In this document: positions 9,185 to 18,364 of the stretch, one piece after another
Layout of the letters: the number at the start of each line of letters is the position of its first letter
How positions within the stretch are numbered: position 1 is the stretch's first letter
Source of the DNA: Microcyclospora pomicola
Lineage: Eukaryota > Ascomycota > Dothideomycetes > Capnodiales
Assembly: GCA_002786065.1 (NCBI GenBank)
Contig: NHNY01000009.1
Location: forward strand, 1 to 64,000
Direction of reading: 5' to 3'
DNA: 64,000 nt
Notes under the pieces: generated by a model
Database searches by the model: none
Told to the model about the DNA's origin: nothing
What the model saw: only the letters and a program-made list of their open reading frames with translations
Translations under genes and position numbers: made by a program

Positions 9185-12100
9185 TTATCGCACTAGTTCT
9201 GCGATTTTGCTTGCCACGGCGGCTGGATAGCCACGAGAGAGTGCCTCGCGAACGACTTCTTTGGCTGCCGTACGATCTTCCGCGGCCAGATACGCGCGAG
9301 CCATTGCTTCGTACGTGCTAGGTTCGCGCTTGTTCCGTGCTACACGGCTGAAGGCTTCCTTGGCTTTGTATACGTTCTTCTCTAGCGTCCAGCCGTGGAT
9401 CAGAGCGTTCGCAATGTATGGCGTGAATTCCACACGCCGTGCGAGCATGTCTTGGACTAGGACCTCGCTCTCGGAAATCTGGTGGTTGGCATTCAAAGAC
9501 TCGAAGAGCGCTTGGTACAGGCAAGGAAGTGGCTGGATTTTGCCATCAGCGATGACCGAGTCGAAAAGGGCGCGAGCACCAGACATGTCATGCATGACAC
9601 AGCCTTTAGCATGAATGAGCGCAGCGTAATGCACTGCCTCGGGCGCAATTCCGGCAGCGCGCATATCCTGAAGCACGGCTTCGGCAGCGGACATGTTGAC
9701 AGGTTCCAGCGTAGCATGCGCGTCCATGAGAAGCTTGAAGGTGTGGACTGTAGGCTTGATACCCTTGTTTCGCATCCCCTCGTAGTAAGCAAGCACCTTT
9801 TGCTTGTCGCGCTTTGTGGCGAGGAAGAATTGCATCATGCTGTGATATGGGGCTGGGCGAGGTTTGTAGTTGCTACTCTCTTCCATCTCTTCGAATATCT
9901 CCTCGGCGAATTTCTCATCAGACACACGGCAAAGCGCGTTTACGATAGTACCATATGTCACCGACGTAGGACGAATGCCTAGATTGCGCATCTCGGCAAA
10001 GTAGAACAGGCAGTCATCGATCCGGCGAGCTTTCCCAAGCTTGCCGATGAGTGCATTGTACAGGAAGGAGGAAGGCTCGACACCTTCAGACTTAGCACGC
10101 AAGAAAATCTTGACGGCCTCAGAAGCTTCATCAAAGGTCTTCGCATTCTCTTTCATGGTCGTGATGTAGAGACCGAATGTGTTTGCAGACGGGGCTGCAC
10201 CCATAACGAGTAAGTCCTGGTGATAACGCGCAGCAAGATCGCGACGGTTGGCGATCAAACAACCAGCAATCATGTGGTCAAGGATCTGCTGCCAACCAAA
10301 GCGAATAACACGGTATCGCGCATCGAAAGGTACGTCAGCTTTGGCCATTTCCAGTAAATCGAGAGCCAGAGCAACGTTGTTGTCTTTAGCAGCACTTTCG
10401 ATGAGCTTGCCATAAGTGAACATTCTAGGTACACGGCCAACACGACGCATGTTGCGGAACTTGCTGAGTGCCTCGTTGATACGACGGCCTTCGGGACGTT
10501 CCAGCAAGTCATTGATCATGTTAGAGCCCTTGAGATCTGTGCGCGAAGCATATGGGTCGAAGGAGTCGTCGAAGGTAGTGGCTTGGTACGGAGCTGTAGT
10601 CGGGGCTGGAGTCTGTGGATACCGGTACGCGTTCCACAGGCGAGACAAGTCGGCACGATCGAGATTGATTAATGCGCGTTCAATGATCGTCTCTGTCTCG
10701 GGGGCGGGCATGATGGAGCGTGATGCCAGTGTCTCGAGAAGACATGCGAATCGAGCTGGCCCAGCAATATCGTTGGTGAGTTCTTCCAGTATCATGCGAC
10801 CTTGGGTGCATAGCATGAACTCGATATCAGTGGGCGTCAGTCGGCTTATCTGTTCGGGACCAAGTCTCGCGATGACATGGCTCGCGACCGACATCATGAG
10901 ATTACCGTTGTCGGTCATTATGCGGATCAGCTCGACATCAGCTCCGGGCGATGCGACGGTGCTGTTCTTTAGCATGAAATTGCCCATCAGCGCGATGGCT
11001 TCGTCGATCTGTTCGAGTGCTTCCGCCATGTCGCCTTTGGGCTGGGCATTGCGAATGCGTTCGAACATGGGGCGAACCTGCTTGAGGCCACGCTCGGCTT
11101 GTCCAAGCCCGATCAGGGCGATGGCGCGCATAGTGGTGGGTTCAACAAGGGTGGTGTTTGCAGTCGCGGATTCCAAGACAGTCCAGAAAGGCTCACTAGC
11201 TTCCACGTTGGCATTACGGATGTGCATGGCAAGCATGGCTGCGGCCGGCAGAGTGAGATCCTGAGAAGTCGTTGCGAGAGCATCAAATGCTTTGACGCTC
11301 ATATCTACCATGTTTTTGTCTGCTGCAGTGATGGCGATCGTCGCCAAAGCAGACGTATAAGCATGTCCTGTCAAGGAACGCGTCAAATCTAACGCATTCT
11401 GGAAAGTATTGTCCTTCAGGGCCAGTGGAAGGAGAGCCTTCAAGGCCACGGTTTCACGCAACGAGTTGAGTGCATGGGAGTCGGTGGTTGTGGCCTGCAC
11501 TGCTGACAGAAATTTGAGGCCGCCCTTCATTCGATCTGCGGAGCCATAGGATTTGACCAATGCTGCGTATACATCATTGTCAATGCGTGTCATACCATTC
11601 TTGCCAGAGTTGTTCGCTACCGCCAAGCTTTTGTATGTGTTGTAGAGCTCGACAGCACCGCGGAGATTGCCACTCAACCCGAATGCTGTGATCATCGAAG
11701 GGTATATGGACGAGCTGTACTCCACACTGTTGTTCACCAAATGGTGGTAGACACGAACCATGTCATCCAGGTGACCCTGCTCAGCGCATGCGATGATCAG
11801 GGATACGCTCGCTGCATCTGATACGCTGGAGGGTGAGATCTGCGTGGCGCGGTCAAAAAGCCTGAGCGCCATTGTCAAGGACGAATCTTCGAGCAGCATC
11901 GCGTATGCGGCTTCACTGGAACGGAACATGAATCTGCCGGCTTCGTCCACGCCGCCGAAGCGGTTTAGGGAAGCTTCGAGATTGTTTCGCAGGGTAAGCG
12001 TCTTCGAGGAACACACGGCACACAAATCGATCAAGCTGCTGAATGTTGCAGCATCCGGGACCACTTTCGTCCTGAGCATGCTGGAGTACACCTCAAGCGC

Positions 12101-13027
12101 CTTTGGAACCTGTTCGTAATGTTTGCCATGTGTCAATTCAATGGCTGACTTCAGCAAGACACCATATGCTGCAGCGCTTGGTCGTTGTACGCCGGAGCGC
12201 ATCATGGCCTGGAACATCGGCGGTACTTCCACATATCGCCGATCCTGTCCCAGCTGCACAAGTCGCTCTGTGTATACATCGCTCTCGGAAAAGACATCCG
12301 AGGAGTGTTCAGATGGTGAAAACGTTGTCGGGGGCGTGGTCGCGGAGATCTGATCCGATGCGACCGTAGATGGGGCGTTTTCTGACACAGTCAAGGCCGC
12401 ACATTCGTCCAGACCAAGCATTGCCTCCGCTTCGCTTTTCGACCTCTGTATCTCGTCCGCAATGGCATTGTTGACCTGCTCCAATGCTACAGCTTCGGCA
12501 GCCTCATCATCAAGGAACGCCTTGCCAAAGTTGTCGAGCGCGCTTGTGGTGTAGGAGCGCGGTAGGCCCGGCGCAATCCGAGATAGCTGCTTTGTTTCCA
12601 AGACATCCTCCGCCAGCTCGGCGTCCTGCACCTGGAGCGGGACTGTGGTAGGTGGCTGCCATTCTATCATGCGAGCAAACTGAAACTGCTGCCATTCCTT
12701 CGTACCGCTGCGTTGCGACTTCTGCCAGGCATCGAAATATCTGTCTAATCCAACATCGCCATGACCAGTCTCCGGCCGGGCAGCCGCACTGGAGGTGCTG
12801 GCCTGCCGGGCACCATCCGTGAGATGAAGGACATTGTAGAGCCTGCTTTTCTCTGCCTTGCGGACACGGCCGATGAGGGTATCGGCGAAGGGTCCGCTCG
12901 AAGTGCTCGGGACGGCAAAGGAGGATTGAGATGCGGCGACGACGGTCTGGGCGTAGCCGTGGGTGAAGCTTTTGAGGGCGGTGCCTGCGATTCGCGAGAG
13001 GTGGACGGTGGGCTTGACGTATGGCAT
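9185..13027 (-). CDS. Mitochondrial pentatricopeptide-repeat (PPR) protein
   Basis: An intron-free frame of 1,280 codons. The N-terminus (about residues 1-45) is rich in Arg, Ser, Ala and Thr with almost no acidic residues, as in a mitochondrial presequence. Clear PPR-type helical repeats with the V/I-x-T-Y/F-x-x-L-I-x-x-x-x-K pattern lie at roughly residues 270-340 and densely from about 880 to 1,270 (for example around TSVTYGTIVNAL). Long PPR proteins in fungi bind organelle RNA and control its processing or translation; the target cannot be read from sequence. It resembles the large fungal PPR proteins of the Neurospora cya-5 type in length and layout, but I cannot assign orthology. It is the first intact gene from the telomere, 9.2 kb in, and is divergent from ERG8. 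Confidence 0.9.
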   Translation of the reverse strand: MPYVKPTVHLSRIAGTALKSFTHGYAQTVVAASQSSFAVPSTSSGPFADTLIGRVRKAEKSRLYNVLHLTDGARQASTSSAAARPETGHGDVGLDRYFDAWQKSQRSGTKEWQQFQFARMIEWQPPTTVPLQVQDAELAEDVLETKQLSRIAPGLPRSYTTSALDNFGKAFLDDEAAEAVALEQVNNAIADEIQRSKSEAEAMLGLDECAALTVSENAPSTVASDQISATTPPTTFSPSEHSSDVFSESDVYTERLVQLGQDRRYVEVPPMFQAMMRSGVQRPSAAAYGVLLKSAIELTHGKHYEQVPKALEVYSSMLRTKVVPDAATFSSLIDLCAVCSSKTLTLRNNLEASLNRFGGVDEAGRFMFRSSEAAYAMLLEDSSLTMALRLFDRATQISPSSVSDAASVSLIIACAEQGHLDDMVRVYHHLVNNSVEYSSSIYPSMITAFGLSGNLRGAVELYNTYKSLAVANNSGKNGMTRIDNDVYAALVKSYGSADRMKGGLKFLSAVQATTTDSHALNSLRETVALKALLPLALKDNTFQNALDLTRSLTGHAYTSALATIAITAADKNMVDMSVKAFDALATTSQDLTLPAAAMLAMHIRNANVEASEPFWTVLESATANTTLVEPTTMRAIALIGLGQAERGLKQVRPMFERIRNAQPKGDMAEALEQIDEAIALMGNFMLKNSTVASPGADVELIRIMTDNGNLMMSVASHVIARLGPEQISRLTPTDIEFMLCTQGRMILEELTNDIAGPARFACLLETLASRSIMPAPETETIIERALINLDRADLSRLWNAYRYPQTPAPTTAPYQATTFDDSFDPYASRTDLKGSNMINDLLERPEGRRINEALSKFRNMRRVGRVPRMFTYGKLIESAAKDNNVALALDLLEMAKADVPFDARYRVIRFGWQQILDHMIAGCLIANRRDLAARYHQDLLVMGAAPSANTFGLYITTMKENAKTFDEASEAVKIFLRAKSEGVEPSSFLYNALIGKLGKARRIDDCLFYFAEMRNLGIRPTSVTYGTIVNALCRVSDEKFAEEIFEEMEESSNYKPRPAPYHSMMQFFLATKRDKQKVLAYYEGMRNKGIKPTVHTFKLLMDAHATLEPVNMSAAEAVLQDMRAAGIAPEAVHYAALIHAKGCVMHDMSGARALFDSVIADGKIQPLPCLYQALFESLNANHQISESEVLVQDMLARRVEFTPYIANALIHGWTLEKNVYKAKEAFSRVARNKREPSTYEAMARAYLAAEDRTAAKEVVREALSRGYPAAVASKIAELVR

Positions 13028-14118
13028 GAATCAGGTGATGGAACCCTTCAAACGGAAGGGATGAGACTTGGACGGCGGTCAGCTTGATCGGAATGTTCTG
13101 AGAGGAATGATGTCGGGGTCAACATACAGGTAGGCTAAGGAATGGTCGGAGATGCAGGTTCATCAGACGGCTGATGAACGCGCAGTATAGAGATGAACGG
13201 GTGGCGAAGATATGGTACCGTACTCGAAACCCGATGCCAATGGATGCAAAGTACACCCAAGCCCAGGAGTGACAAGGTGAATGGCGATGCTGTGGTGAAA
13301 TGGATGAAGAGGTGGAGGTGAACCCGGTCGGAGATGGTTATAGGGTCAGGGAGTCATTGACGTGGAATCGCTAGGCACGCGAATTTCTCGGGGCTGCCGA
13401 AATCCAGGACAGGACGGAAGGCGAACTATCGGCTGTCCGCCCGTTGGAAACCCAGAGCCAGCCCTACCGCCCGGCCACCCGACAACCTTAATAACGTTGC
13501 ACGCCAAAGTTGTGCAGTCGTGTTCTTTTTATGCTGTGCTGGTGTGACGACAACCACATACATGACGGACTGGTCTGACTGCTCCCGAGTCTCCCAAAAC
13601 TCGCCCCGACTTCCAGTAACTGAAGACGCCAGAGTATCGTAGAATTGCAACCTAAGTCACTCCTACATCACCCGCGTGTCAGCCGCGCAGCCCTTGACAG
13701 CAGGATCAAGGAAGTGGACGGAATCCCATCGACTATGTCCGACCCGGAGACGGTCGAGAGTCGAGACCCCGGCCTAAACCCCTACCCAAACTCCGAGTCT
13801 GCTCGTCTGCCATCTGGAGTTGCGGCATATATTCGTCTCTTGCGGTGTGGTGTGTCCTGGCGTCACCTACATGATGATTGCTTTTGGCTCAGGTTATAAT
13901 GTAGGAATGTTTTGCCTGAGGTGTGCGACGTGCCGATGTAGCCCATCTTTTGCCGCCGGCCAATCAAAGCCCGCTCGAACATCGGACCATTCTGGGTTGA
14001 TCTTTCGTACAATGAGATGAATGCGTATATGATCAATCGAATTGATATATGAAGGAAGATCGTTGTTCGCTCACCCCCAGAGTCGAACCGACAAACACTT
14101 CCATTGCATAGTCCATCC
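13028..14118. other. Divergent intergenic region between PPR gene and ERG8
   Basis: About 1.1 kb of ordinary composition between two start codons. Open frames here are short, overlap on both strands and show no family similarity. It presumably carries both promoters and 5' leaders. No RNA gene was seen. Confidence 0.6.
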
Positions 14119-15674
14119 ATGGTTGACCGAACTGTAGCTGTCTCCGCTCCAGGAAAAGTTCTTCTTGCGGGCGGATATCTGGTCCTCGATCGTGCCCACG
14201 ACGGACTGGTCTTCGGCTTAGATGCTCGCATCCATATCATCATCAACGACATTCCGACTACTCACGGCGTTATTCTGTCTGAGATCGTTGTCAAATCGCC
14301 TCAGTTTCTGGAAGCTGTCTGGGGATATGGCTATCGACGCGCTGAACGGAATGGCGGTGTCCAGGTTACTCAGCTGAGAGCGTAAGTGATCGATGCCTTA
14401 CTCCTACCATACTTCTTAACCCTCCGGATCATCTCCGTTTATCTTCAAGAGTTCCGGCAAGTCTGGAATTTTTCCGTCTAGAATTGCACGAGATCTTGCT
14501 CTTCCTCCAATCTCACGTGTCGTGAAGTGCATCTACTTACTAGCTCGCTCGTGGAAACAGAGACGCAGACCTCAAGCTCAACCGCAACCCATTCATCGAG
14601 ACCGCATTGGCATATGCTCTCAGCTACATAACGAGCGTCTCCGACTGTCTGATCACCCCAGCATCAATCCAGATTCTGGCCGATAATGACTACTACTCCA
14701 ATCCTGCTGCGTCCCAGGCTAGCACCACCAGCCGCTTTCATAACTTCGGCGTTCCACTCTCAAAAGCGCACAAGACTGGACTGGGATCGTCTGCGGCCTT
14801 GGTCACTAGCTTCACCGCCGCCCTACTGGCCTACTATCTGCCCAAGGACGTCTTCGATCTAAGCACTGATGCCGGCAGAAGGCGCCTCCACAATCTCGCT
14901 CAAGCTGCTCATTGTGCTGCCCAAGGTAAAGTCGGCTCAGGCTTTGACGTCGCCTCTGCCGTCTATGGTAGCTGCCTCTACCGCCGCTTTTCACCGAGCA
15001 TTCTTGCCAATCACGCAGAGCCAAGTCAGCCGGGCTTCGCCGAACAACTGGTGCAGATTGTGAACGAGACCACAGAGGCAACAACGTGGGACACTGAAAT
15101 CAGTAAGTCTGCCATCAAAGTCCCTGCTGGCGTGCGTCTCGTCATGTGCGACGTCAACTGCGGTAGTCAGACGCCCGGCATGGTAAAGAAGGTCCTGGCG
15201 TGGCGAGCGGCACAGCCGGACGAAGCCAATGCCATTTGGTCCGAACTGCAAGAAGCCAACACCAACCTCGCGAAAGAACTGAAGACTCTCGCAGAGGACG
15301 GTGGAAAAGCTGATGCAGACACGCTGCGTCAAAGCTTCCAGCGCATCCGCGCGGGGATCAAGCAAATGTCAGACCGCAGCGGCGTGCCTATCGAGCCACT
15401 GGCGCAGACCCAGCTGATCGATGCCTGTCAAGAGATCCCTGGCGTGATCGGAGGCGTTGTGCCGGGTGCAGGAGGATACGACGCCATCACATTGCTCATC
15501 GAGGATACTGAAGCCACGGTGACCGCTCTTCGAAAGTTTTTGGCCGCTTATGACTTCAAGGGTGACGGGTTGAGTGCAGATAGCGGCGGCAAAGTCAGCA
15601 TGCTCAGTGTGCGCGAGGAGATGGAAGGCGTGCGTATGGAGGACGTGGCAACTTATCAAGGTTGGGCTACTTGA
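14119..15674 (+). CDS. ERG8: Phosphomevalonate kinase
   Basis: Two exons, 14,119-14,381 and 14,561-15,674, give 458 residues (yeast Erg8 has 451). The intron opens GTAAGT and closes AAACAG, joining ...TQLRA to DADLKLNRNPF in frame. The protein starts with APGKVLLAGGYLVLD, the GHMP-kinase N-terminal motif, has the glycine-rich ATP loop KTGLGSSAAL at about residue 159, then GKVGSGFDVASAVYGS, and ends with the GAGGYDAI motif. It phosphorylates phosphomevalonate to diphosphomevalonate in the mevalonate pathway to ergosterol and isoprenoids, in the cytosol or peroxisome. An in-frame TTG at 14,104 lies just upstream, but ATG 14,119 matches the family start. It is convergent with TRM2. Confidence 0.95.
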
Positions 15675-16036
15675 GTAGTTGACGTGGACCGAATCCCGAG
15701 ATAGATGACTATAGCAAAAGCGCCGTCCTTGATGACAACACTTTTGATCATTGCATACATTCTAAACATCTTTGATTCATATGAGAGAGTGCCTGCCGAC
15801 ATTCTGTTTTGCTTGGGACTCGATCTTAGAGGTACCGACTTGTTGTCCACGATAAAGCTTTGACCGCACAGGATGTAGCGTTTACGCAGGTGTTGCAAAA
15901 GTGGGCATCTCGCAGTGTCGGAGATTTGGCGAAAGACAGTAATCAACGAATTGCGTGCGAACGAAAGAGATGTAGTTTCACCAGATAAAGACAGCGACTG
16001 AATTCTGCACAATTTATATACGGCATCCAGTATTCA
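15675..16036. other. Intergenic region between convergent ERG8 and TRM2
   Basis: Holds the two 3' untranslated regions. A minus-strand open frame of 118 codons (15,656-16,012) shows no recognisable family and probably is chance. Confidence 0.5.
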
Positions 16037-17824
16037 CTACTGCACCTCAGCAGCTCTCGGCTGCTCTTTATTGTCTTCCACTACACCCACATCTTGCTTC
16101 AGCTTCAAGATAGCCACGCCTTCCACATGGCCGGTTTGCGGAAAGAAGTCAAACCCACGGAGCGACTCGATCTCGTAGGGACCACCCTCGCCTTCTTGAC
16201 CGGCTGTGAATGCATCTCCCGGCAGTCCAGCGACCAGCCAACCCACATCTCGTGCTTGAGTGTGGACATTGCAACTGACGTAGCAAATGCGTGCGGGCCG
16301 ATAATCGAGAAGCTGTCGGATGAAGCCTTGGTCGCATCCTTTGCGCGGCGGGTCGATCACGACGACAGTTTGAGCAGGAGGAAACTTGTTTCGGTCGACG
16401 GACGCGAACAGTTGATTAGCATCAGCGGCAAGGAACCGAGTCGAATCCCGGGGAAGGTGGTTGAGGTCTGCATTCTTGCTAGCGTATTCGATGCTCTGAG
16501 CAGAAATGTCGATTCCAATGCTGTTTGAAAACATCTTGGAAAGCGTGACGGTGAAGAAGCCGGAGCCGCAGTAGGCGTCGATCATATTAATGATAGGCTC
16601 ACTTCCTGAGCTCGAGTCTGTCGTAGCGGACAGAATATTGTCCCGAATATACTGGGTAACATGCGGTAGAATGGAATTGTTGTTCTGGAAGAACGAGCCA
16701 GCAGGGTTGTCGAAACGGAAGTCTTCAACATATTCCGTGGAAGTTGCTTTGTGGTCCGTAATACATCTTTTGCGGTGCACGACTTCTCCTCTGTCCTCCA
16801 GCACTACTCCATCCTCCTCAACCATTGCACTTTCTGCACCCTTCTGTATCCGCTCGGTGCTCTCCCGTAGCAATAACGTAGCCCCTCGCTGATATTTCTC
16901 AATCTCTTTGTCGACCCTCCTCCTCTCCCTCGTCATACCTAGCTGGACAGCCTCTGTACCAATCGGACATTCCTCGATATCCATTGTCTTTCTTGTCCCT
17001 TTTTTCATGAACCCAATGGGCGGCACCTCATCCCAGTGAACGTCCTTCCCATTCCTTCGATCCCGCCTGCCGCCTGGCGGGCCATCAAAATGAGGCGTGA
17101 GCTTGGTCCGGTATCCGTACTGTAATGGACTTCCAATCGTTGCGCCGACCTCGGGGACATGTTGCGAAGGAAGCTTGGAGAAGTTCAGATATGCTTTCTG
17201 CACAATGCGCTGTTTGTGCTCGAGTTGATATGCGTACGGCAGGTGCTGGAACTGACAGCCCGAGCATTGAGTGAAATACTTGCATTTCGGCGTTTCGGTT
17301 CGTCGTTCACCGGGCGTGACCACGGAGATGTAATCTGTGAGCGTATAACCTTCTGCCAAGTGCTTGAACACCTTTGCCTTGACCACATCACCAGGTGCAG
17401 CGAATGGGACCACATACACCCGCCCGCGCAAGTACGCTAGGCCGTCGCCCGTTGAGGACAGCTGGTGAATGTTGAGATCCACCTCGGTCTGCAATTCTGG
17501 GTCTGCTTCTTGCTCGTCCACATTCTCGTCCATGCTCTTGCTTCCAGCCTCCCCATTCCCCCTGATCTGCATCTGTTCCAGCAATGCCCTCACATCTGCA
17601 AGCAGTACCTCCTCATTGCTGCCTTCCGCATGATAAGCGGAAGTCTTGACCTTCTTGTTCTTCTTGAAATGTCTTTTGCCCTCATTGAAGCCGCGTTTCT
17701 GCCCGGTCATGACCGCAAAGCTTGCCCGTACCGACGGACGCGGTGCAACGTGGACGACAAATGTCGAGATCGGAGAAGTGAAACGGTGACGAGAGCGGAA
17801 GAGACCGCAAAGACTGAAGGACAT
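16037..17824 (-). CDS. TRM2: tRNA (uracil-5-)-methyltransferase, TrmA/RumA family
   Basis: Single exon, 595 residues. A TRAM domain lies at about 115-180. The iron-sulfur-type cysteine group KCKYFTQCSGCQFQ (about 183-196), with a later Cys in MDIEECPIG, is as in RumA. The SAM-binding methyltransferase fold follows, with DAYCGSGFFT, then VIDPPRKG, the catalytic Cys518 in CYVSCNVHTQARD and the general-base Glu568 in QTGHVEG. The family makes m5U54 in tRNA using SAM; yeast Trm2 also has nuclease activity. The first 38 residues are Arg/Ser-rich without acids and look like a mitochondrial presequence, while Met39 (MTGQKRGF...) begins a basic, nuclear-type N-terminus. Two products with different destinations are therefore possible. 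Confidence 0.95.
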   Translation of the reverse strand: MSFSLCGLFRSRHRFTSPISTFVVHVAPRPSVRASFAVMTGQKRGFNEGKRHFKKNKKVKTSAYHAEGSNEEVLLADVRALLEQMQIRGNGEAGSKSMDENVDEQEADPELQTEVDLNIHQLSSTGDGLAYLRGRVYVVPFAAPGDVVKAKVFKHLAEGYTLTDYISVVTPGERRTETPKCKYFTQCSGCQFQHLPYAYQLEHKQRIVQKAYLNFSKLPSQHVPEVGATIGSPLQYGYRTKLTPHFDGPPGGRRDRRNGKDVHWDEVPPIGFMKKGTRKTMDIEECPIGTEAVQLGMTRERRRVDKEIEKYQRGATLLLRESTERIQKGAESAMVEEDGVVLEDRGEVVHRKRCITDHKATSTEYVEDFRFDNPAGSFFQNNNSILPHVTQYIRDNILSATTDSSSGSEPIINMIDAYCGSGFFTVTLSKMFSNSIGIDISAQSIEYASKNADLNHLPRDSTRFLAADANQLFASVDRNKFPPAQTVVVIDPPRKGCDQGFIRQLLDYRPARICYVSCNVHTQARDVGWLVAGLPGDAFTAGQEGEGGPYEIESLRGFDFFPQTGHVEGVAILKLKQDVGVVEDNKEQPRAAEVQ

Positions 17825-18364
17825 GAAAGATCATAGGATTCGCGGCAGCAACTGGAAGCATGTGACAGTGACTTTTTTGATATAAGCAGCGAAGATGGTC
17901 TAGCTCGCTTCTTATTTACAAGGGTCCAAAATCACGCTGCATCCGCATGCCACTTGAACGACAAGTCGGATACAAGTCTACCGCTTGAACGTTCGATCCG
18001 TCCACTAATTCATTGACGTACTTTACTTGTAGACGAAATGAAGCAAAGCAGATCCCATACAAAAGTGTGATGAGATCTATCTATGCGTGCGAACTTATAC
18101 TCCCTCTATTGGCGATGCGATCGAAATATCAGCAAAGAACGAAGGGAAGCAGAACCTTCTGTCGTCCGAGACCCCAAATGGTCAAAATGTAAAGAATGCC
18201 ACCAGCGCCATGCTCAATTGCAGCAGAAAATGATGACCCACGTAGAAGTCGTCCTAGAACCAACAGACCGTTGCACGCCGAAGGATGATCCCAACCCCGA
18301 TGTCTCTGTATTGATATGCTGCACCAACGGCACCCCATGAAACAGGTGCATGCTTTCGAGAAGA
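17825..18364. other. Intergenic region, TRM2 upstream and KCS1 3' side
   Basis: About 540 bp containing the TRM2 promoter and the KCS1 3' untranslated region (both genes are minus strand). An isolated GTTCGATCC (B-box-like) near 17,990 has no matching T-stem or A box, so no tRNA is called. Confidence 0.5.

Noticed and set aside
14085-14110. B-box-like GTTCGACTC (minus strand) as a tRNA
   Set aside because: No matching T-stem, no A box at the right distance and no cloverleaf.
17980-18000. GTTCGATCC as a tRNA B box
   Set aside because: Flanking bases do not form a T-stem, and no A box or acceptor stem is visible.
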